64,000 nt of DNA from JBBROS01 sp965199595 (GTDB lineage: Bacteria > Pseudomonadota > Alphaproteobacteria > Acetobacterales > Acetobacteraceae), in NCBI GenBank assembly GCA_965199595.1, contig OZ241182.1, positions 1,178,001-1,242,000 of the forward strand. Direction: 5' to 3'. Positions within the stretch are counted from its first letter, which is position 1. Every line of letters starts with the position of its first letter. Both the position numbers and the translations under genes were made by a program. Shown one piece after another: positions 59,216 through 64,000 of the stretch. The notes below the pieces were generated by a model, which searched no databases, was not told the DNA's origin, and worked only from the letters and a program-made list of their open reading frames with translations.

Positions 59216-61402
59216 TTACTCGGCTGCGTCGCGATCGCGGCGCGGGCCGCGTTCCGGGCGGTCTCCGTCGCGGCCGCCGCCGGCCTTGGGGCCGACGGTG
59301 GCGCTGATGTCCTCGCCCGTGGCCTGGTCCACCACGCGCATGGACAGCTTGACCTTGCCGCGGTCATCGAAGCCGACGACCTTGACGCGGACCTGGTCGC
59401 CTTCCTTGACGACGTCCGTGGTCTTGTTGACGCGGGTCTGCGCCAGCTCGCTGATGTGGACCAGGCCGTCCTTGGCGCCGAGGAAGTTCACGAAGGCGCC
59501 GAACTCGGCCGTCTTCACCACCTTGCCGAGATAGATGGCGCCGATCTCGGCTTCCGCGGTGATGCCGCGGATCATGGCGATGGCCTTCTGGCTGGCCTCC
59601 TCGGTGGTGGCGGCGATCTTGATGGTGCCGTCATCCTCGATGTCGATCTTGGCGCCGCTCGCGGCCACGATCTCGCGGATCACCTTGCCGCCGGTGCCGA
59701 TCACGTCGCGGATCTTCTCCTTCGGCACCTGGATGACGGTGATGCGCGGGGCGGTGGCGGCCACGTCGCTGCGGGCGCCGGTGAGGGCCTTGGCCATCTC
59801 GCCCAGGATGTGGAGGCGGCCGTCCCTGGCCTGCTCCAGGGCGATCTTCATGATGTCCGCGGTGATGGACGTGATCTTGATGTCCATCTGCAGGCTGGTG
59901 ATGCCCTGCTCGGTGCCGGCGACCTTGAAGTCCATGTCGCCGAGGTGGTCCTCGTCGCCCAGGATGTCGGAGAGCACGGCGAAGCCGCGGTCCTCCTTGA
60001 TGAGGCCCATGGCGATGCCGGCCACCGGGCGCTTCAGGGTGACGCCGGCGTCCATCAGCGCCAGGCTGGTGCCGCAGACCGTCGCCATGGAGGAGCTGCC
60101 GTTGCTCTCCGTGATCTCGGACACGACGCGCATGGTGTAGGGGAACTCGGTCTTGGCGGGCAGCACGGGGCGGAGTGCCCGGTAGGCGAGCTTGCCGTGG
60201 CCGATCTCACGACGGCCCGGCGAGCCCATGCGGCCGGCTTCGCCCACCGAGTAGGGAGGGAAGTTGTAGTGCAGCATGAAGTGTTCGCGGCGCTCGCCTT
60301 CCAGGGCGTCGATCACCTGCTCGTCCTGGCCGGTGCCGAGGGTGGCGACGCAGAGGGCCTGGGTCTCGCCGCGGGTGAACAGGGCGCTGCCATGGGCGCG
60401 GGGCAGGATGCCGACCTCGCCGATGATCTGGCGCACGGTCTTGGTGTCGCGGCCGTCGATGCGCAGGCCGGTGTCGAGGATGGCGTTGCGGACCACGTCG
60501 GCTTCGAGCTTCTTGAACAGCGGCTTGGCCTTGTCGGCGTCCAGGCCTTCCTCGGTGAGGGTGGCGGCTGCGGCCTTCTTGGCGGCGCCGACCTTCTCCT
60601 GCCGGGCCTGCTTGGCGCGTTCCAGGTAGGCTTCGGCGAGGGGGGCCCGGGCGAGTTCGGACAGGCGGGCGGAGAGGGTCTCCATCTCGGGCGCGGGCTC
60701 GGCGATGGTCCAGGGCTCGCGGGCGGCGTGTTCGGCCAGGTCGATGATGGCCTGGATCACGGGGCGCATGGCGTCATGGCCGAAGGTGACGGCGCCGAGC
60801 ATGACCTCCTCGGTCAGCTCCTGGGCCTCGGATTCCACCATCAGCACGCCTTCGGTGGTGCCGGCGAGCACCAGGTCCAGGTCGCTAGCGGCGAGCTGGT
60901 CCGCGGTGGGGTTGAGGATGTACTGGCCGTTCGCATAGCCGACGCGGGCGGCGGCGACCGGGCCGAAGAAGGGGATGCCGGAGAGGGTCAGCGCCGCGGA
61001 GCAGCCGATCATGGCGACTACGTCCGGGTCGTTCTCCATGTCGTGGCTCAGCACGGTGGCGACGACCTGGACCTCGTTGCGGAAGCCTTCGGGGAAGAGG
61101 GGGCGCAGCGGGCGGTCGATGAGGCGGCTGGTGAGGACCTCCTTCTCGGAGGGACGGCCTTCACGCTTGAAGAAGCCGCCCGGGATCTTGCCGGCGGCGA
61201 AGGCCTTTTCCTGGTAGTTGACGGTGAGGGGGAAGAAGTCCTGACCGGGCTTGGTGGTGCGGACGCCGACGGCGGTGCAGAGCACGATGGTGTCGCCGTA
61301 GCGGGCCAGCACGGCGCCATCGGCCTGGCGGGCGATCTTGCCGGTTTCGAGGATGAGGGTGCGGCCGCCCCACTCGAGTTCCTTGCGGAAGTAATTGAAC
61401 AT
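59216..61402 (-). CDS. pnp: Polyribonucleotide nucleotidyltransferase (PNPase)
   Basis: PNPase degrades RNA 3'→5' with phosphate and belongs to the degradosome. The 728-residue protein has two RNase PH domains ('NYQEKAFAAGKIPGGFFKREG', 'FPYTMRVVSEITESNGSSSM'), the KH domain ('IGTGGKVIREIVAASGAKI') and the S1 domain ('YLGKVVKTAEFGAFVNFLGAKDGLVHISEL', in parts). Full length. ATG 61402 starts 'MFNYFRKELEWGG'. It follows rpsO, the conserved order. Confidence 0.98.
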   Translation of the reverse strand: MFNYFRKELEWGGRTLILETGKIARQADGAVLARYGDTIVLCTAVGVRTTKPGQDFFPLTVNYQEKAFAAGKIPGGFFKREGRPSEKEVLTSRLIDRPLRPLFPEGFRNEVQVVATVLSHDMENDPDVVAMIGCSAALTLSGIPFFGPVAAARVGYANGQYILNPTADQLAASDLDLVLAGTTEGVLMVESEAQELTEEVMLGAVTFGHDAMRPVIQAIIDLAEHAAREPWTIAEPAPEMETLSARLSELARAPLAEAYLERAKQARQEKVGAAKKAAAATLTEEGLDADKAKPLFKKLEADVVRNAILDTGLRIDGRDTKTVRQIIGEVGILPRAHGSALFTRGETQALCVATLGTGQDEQVIDALEGERREHFMLHYNFPPYSVGEAGRMGSPGRREIGHGKLAYRALRPVLPAKTEFPYTMRVVSEITESNGSSSMATVCGTSLALMDAGVTLKRPVAGIAMGLIKEDRGFAVLSDILGDEDHLGDMDFKVAGTEQGITSLQMDIKITSITADIMKIALEQARDGRLHILGEMAKALTGARSDVAATAPRITVIQVPKEKIRDVIGTGGKVIREIVAASGAKIDIEDDGTIKIAATTEEASQKAIAMIRGITAEAEIGAIYLGKVVKTAEFGAFVNFLGAKDGLVHISELAQTRVNKTTDVVKEGDQVRVKVVGFDDRGKVKLSMRVVDQATGEDISATVGPKAGGGRDGDRPERGPRRDRDAAE

Positions 61403-61614
61403 TCGGTGTTCCCTTCGGCGCCAGGCGGGGCGGGGCGGGCCAGCGGGGAACCGGGCGGGTGCGGCGTCTCGGGCGACCTGGGCGCGGATGCACGGGAGGG
61501 GTGCAGCCGCGGAACCAGGTGGCCGGAGGCGCCGTCGCTTCGGCGGTTGTCCCGTTTGGCCTGCTTGCAGCCCTGCCGGGTCGCGGCAGTGTGGGGCGTC
61601 ATTGCCCCGCGGAC

Positions 61615-61641
61615 CAGCCGGCGCCACGATGGCGCCGGCTG
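61615..61641 (-). promoter_or_regulatory. Hairpin in the rpsO–pnp leader, possible RNase processing site
   Basis: A perfect 11-bp stem (61615–61625 with 61631–61641) with a 5-base loop lies 10 bases after the rpsO stop on the minus strand. No T-run follows, so read-through into pnp is likely. In E. coli the equivalent place carries an RNase III site by which PNPase controls its own mRNA. The 249-base gap otherwise holds no gene. Confidence 0.55.
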
Positions 61642-61651
61642 CATCAGTCGG

Positions 61652-61921
61652 TTAGCGGCGGAGGCCCAGGCGTCCGATCAGGCCGGTGTAGCGCTCGTTG
61701 TCCTTGCGCTTCAGGTAGTCCAGCAGGCGGCGGCGGCGGCCGACCAGCATCAGCAGGCCGCGGCGGCTGTGGAAGTCCTTGGCGTGGATCTTGAGGTGTT
61801 CGGTCAGGTTGACGATCCGCTCGGAGAGCAGGGCGACCTGGACTTCGGGGCTGCCGGTATCGTCGGTGCCCTGGGCGTATTCGGATACGAGCGTCGTGCG
61901 ACGCTCTGCGGTGATCGACAT
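61652..61921 (-). CDS. rpsO: 30S ribosomal protein S15
   Basis: An 89-residue protein identical in layout to S15: 'DTGSPEVQVALLSERIVNLT', 'HAKDFHSRRGLLMLVGRRRR', 'LLDYLKRKDNERYTGLIGRL'. It binds 16S rRNA early in small-subunit assembly. GGAGAGA lies upstream of the ATG. Between truB and pnp, as is usual. Confidence 0.98.
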   Translation of the reverse strand: MSITAERRTTLVSEYAQGTDDTGSPEVQVALLSERIVNLTEHLKIHAKDFHSRRGLLMLVGRRRRLLDYLKRKDNERYTGLIGRLGLRR

Positions 61922-61942
61922 CGGATCTCTCCGTATTGGGGG

Positions 61943-62863
61943 TTAAAGAAGGCGCTCGGGCTTCAGCATGCCGTCCTGCAGGCGGCACAGCCCGATGACG
62001 CGCGTCCCCGCCATGGCACGAGCCAGCCCGCCATCGGGGTTGGCCGTCGGTGGAATGCGGCCCATCAGGTCGATCAGGCTGAGCGCCTGGCCTTGTGACA
62101 GGCTGAAGACCTCGGCTTCGGTCAAGGCCAGCGCCGGGATGTCGGCCAGCGCGGTCGCGACCGGAAGCAGAAGGTCCGGGGAAGCTCGCGCGGTATCGGC
62201 TGGCGGGGTGCATTTGTCCAGCGAAATCGCCTCCGCCTCCACGAAGGGGCCGACGCGCAGGCGGCGCAGGGCGCTGATGTGGCCCAGGGTGCCGCAGGCC
62301 AGGGCCACGTCCCGCGCCAGGCTGCGCATATAGACGCCCTTGCCGGACTGCACCTCGAAGATGGCATGGTCGGGGTCGGGGCGTTCGATCAGCTCGAAGC
62401 GGTCGACGCGGGCGGGGCGGGGCGGCAGTTCGGGGGCGCGGCCCTCGCGCGCCATGTCGTAGGCGCGTTCGCCGGCGACCTTCAGCGCGGAATAGACCGG
62501 GGGGACCTGCATGATGTCGCCGGTCAGCGCCGGGAGGGCGGCGCGGAGGGCATCATCGGTGGGGCGGACGTCGCTGGTGGCGGTGACCTGGCCGTCCGCG
62601 TCATCCGTGTCACGCGATTCGCCGAGGCGGAGGGTGAAGCGGTAGAGCTTGGTGCCATCCATGACGTAGGGCACGGTCTTGGTGGCGTGGCCGAAGGCGA
62701 TGGGGAGCACGCCGGTGGCCAGCGGGTCCAGCGTGCCGCCATGGCCGGCCTTCTGGGCATCGAAGCCGCGGCGGACGCGGTTCACCACGTCGGTGCTGGT
62801 CATGCCGGGGGGCTTGTCGATGATGAGCCACCCGTTGAGCGGGCGGCCACGCTTCTTGCGCAT
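61943..62863 (-). CDS. truB: tRNA pseudouridine(55) synthase TruB
   Basis: TruB makes pseudouridine 55 in the tRNA T-loop. The 306-residue protein has 'GWLIIDKPPGMTSTDVVNRV', 'AGHGGTLDPLATGVLPIAFG' with catalytic Asp46, 'VPPVYSALKVAGERAYDMAR' and 'GVYMRSLARDVA'. ATG 62863 starts at the conserved N-terminus; a longer frame to 62944 is unlikely. rpsO follows after 21 bases. Confidence 0.97.
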   Translation of the reverse strand: MRKKRGRPLNGWLIIDKPPGMTSTDVVNRVRRGFDAQKAGHGGTLDPLATGVLPIAFGHATKTVPYVMDGTKLYRFTLRLGESRDTDDADGQVTATSDVRPTDDALRAALPALTGDIMQVPPVYSALKVAGERAYDMAREGRAPELPPRPARVDRFELIERPDPDHAIFEVQSGKGVYMRSLARDVALACGTLGHISALRRLRVGPFVEAEAISLDKCTPPADTARASPDLLLPVATALADIPALALTEAEVFSLSQGQALSLIDLMGRIPPTANPDGGLARAMAGTRVIGLCRLQDGMLKPERLL

Positions 62864-62987
62864 CAATCCGTGTCCTGAAACAAAGCGGCGGGGTGTAGGC
62901 CGCCCACCCCCCGCCGTCCAGGGCTGCGGGCGAGACGGTGCCATGCCGCCGCGCTTGTCACGCCCGCTGCAGGCCGGCTGTCCGCGG

Positions 62988-64000
62988 CTACGCGCAGGCG
63001 GGGGCGAGGGGGGCGAAGGCGTTGGCGGCCGGGATCCTGGCCAGGGGGGTGTAGAGGTCCCAGGCGCCCTTGCTGTCGGCCGGGGTCTTCACGCGCCAGA
63101 GTTCGAGGTCGTAGAGCACGCGGCCATCGGCGCGCATGGTGGCGGTCTGGCCGAAATAGGCGACGGGGAGGGCGCGCATGGCCTTGTTGACGGCGATGGC
63201 GTCCTGCGTGCCGGCCTGGGCCATGGCTTTCAGGAAATGCGTGGTGCAGGCGTAGATCGAGGCCTGCTCGCGCGTCGGCATGGCCCGGCGTTCTGCGAAG
63301 AAGCGTTGCGACCAGGTCCGCGTGTCGGCGTTCTGGTCCCAGTAGAAGCCGGAGGTGACAACCAGGTTCTGGGCGGCCTGCAGGCCCAGGGCGTGGATGT
63401 CGGTCAGATAGACCAGGAAGGCGGCCATGCGCTGCTTCAGGGGGAGGCCGAACTCGGCGGCCTGCTTGATGAGGTTCACCTGTTCGGTGCCGACGCTGGC
63501 GAGCGCCACGATCTGGGCGCCCGACGCCTGGGCCTGGAGCAACTGGCTGGAGAAGTCCGTGGTGCCGAGCGGGTAGCGGGCGGCGCCGAGGACCTGGCCG
63601 CCGGCGGCCTGGATGATGCTGGTGGCGAGGGTTTCGATGGAGGTGCCGAAGGCGAAGTCCACCGTGATGAAGAACCAGGTCTTGCCGCCGGCCCGCATCA
63701 GTTCCTGCGTGGTGCCGGCGGTGAGGGCGTGGGTGTCGTCGGCCCAGTGGCTGCTGATGGGGGCGCAGAGCCTGCTGGTGAAGTCCGTGACGGCGGCGCC
63801 GTTGATCATCACCGTGCGGTTCTTTTCGCGCGCGACCTGGAGCACGGCGGCGGCGACCGGGGTGACGGGGAGGTCCACGATGGCATCGACGCCGGAGTCG
63901 TACCAGCGCCGGGCCAGGGTGCTGGCGACGTCGGCCTTGTTCTGGGTGTCACCGCCGAGGATCTCGATGGGTTGGCCGAGGATGGTGCCGCCGAAGTCCT
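62988..64000 (-). CDS. Periplasmic branched-chain amino-acid-type binding protein, N-terminus cut by the window
   Basis: At least 336 residues of a type I periplasmic binding protein are visible: 'IEILGGDTQNKADVASTLAR', 'DAIVDLPVTPVAAAVLQVAR', 'FFITVDFAFGTSIETLATSI', 'GAQIVALASVGTEQVNLIKQ'. It belongs to the LivK/amide-urea binding group of ABC importers, typically large families in this order. The frame is open to the window edge, so the signal peptide and first strands are missing. Ligand unknown. Confidence 0.88.
   Translation of the reverse strand, partial: DFGGTILGQPIEILGGDTQNKADVASTLARRWYDSGVDAIVDLPVTPVAAAVLQVAREKNRTVMINGAAVTDFTSRLCAPISSHWADDTHALTAGTTQELMRAGGKTWFFITVDFAFGTSIETLATSIIQAAGGQVLGAARYPLGTTDFSSQLLQAQASGAQIVALASVGTEQVNLIKQAAEFGLPLKQRMAAFLVYLTDIHALGLQAAQNLVVTSGFYWDQNADTRTWSQRFFAERRAMPTREQASIYACTTHFLKAMAQAGTQDAIAVNKAMRALPVAYFGQTATMRADGRVLYDLELWRVKTPADSKGAWDLYTPLARIPAANAFAPLAPACA

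Noticed and set aside
59456..62098. An 880-codon plus-strand open frame opposite pnp and rpsO
   Set aside because: Composition is Gly/Ala/Asp/His-rich without folds, and it covers two certain genes on the other strand.

Overview
The window is high-GC (roughly 70% by eye) DNA with strongly G/C-biased third codon positions. Its gene neighbourhoods (argJ–parvulin–secA, a compact phnGHIJKLM operon with divergent phnF, rpsO–pnp–truB, aroQ–accB–accC–aat) are typical of an alphaproteobacterium, most likely a Rhodospirillales/Acetobacteraceae-type heterotroph. This assignment is inferred from gene content and protein style; no rRNA or tRNA gene was recognised.

Layout. 1–7.3 kb: GNAT acetyltransferase (cut by the window edge), argJ, parvulin isomerase, small hypothetical, secA, glycosyltransferase. 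7.3–15.8 kb: an accessory cluster with a metallophosphoesterase-like/radical SAM fusion, an SSS-family transporter, a fatty-acid hydroxylase, the paired rSAM-associated transferases (DUF2064 type and GT2 type), a MerA/Lpd-like flavoprotein, an acyl-reductase-like SDR and a small membrane protein. 15.9–24 kb: phosphonate (C–P lyase) region: DUF1045 2H-phosphoesterase, phnM-L-K-J-I-H-G in one translationally coupled run, divergent phnF; a PEP-CTERM protein gene sits between phnM and DUF1045. 24–31.3 kb: ABC exporter, YkuD transpeptidase with an unknown partner, GTP cyclohydrolase II, orphan OmpR-type regulator, GT2-GtrA fusion, DUF1194. 31.3–40.5 kb: two-subunit FAD amine/amino-acid dehydrogenase, SDR, HutD, TPR glycosyltransferase-like protein, 2-hydroxyacid dehydrogenase, acyl-CoA ligase, hypothetical. 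40.6–41.9 kb: a low-GC island with a P63C-domain gene. 42–50 kb: large unknown protein, aroQ-accB-accC-aat, three tandem secreted paralogues, an MsrQ-like membrane protein. 50–64 kb: 1-Cys Bcp, glnE, AsmA/YhdP-like protein, frameshifted haloacid dehalogenase, nitronate-monooxygenase-like enzyme, pnp, rpsO, truB, and a periplasmic binding protein cut by the window edge.

Functional threads. Phosphonate breakdown is encoded by a near-complete core C–P lyase operon without its transporter (phnCDE) or phnN in view. Fatty-acid initiation is represented by accBC. The 7.3–15.8 kb cluster looks like an uncharacterised biosynthetic/modification pathway. Unusual DNA features include a two-hairpin repeat at two distant loci, an in-frame palindromic insertion in glnE, several in-frame minisatellites (phnK, the GTP cyclohydrolase II gene, an FAD dehydrogenase, glnE) and a 26-bp palindrome-bearing tandem array.
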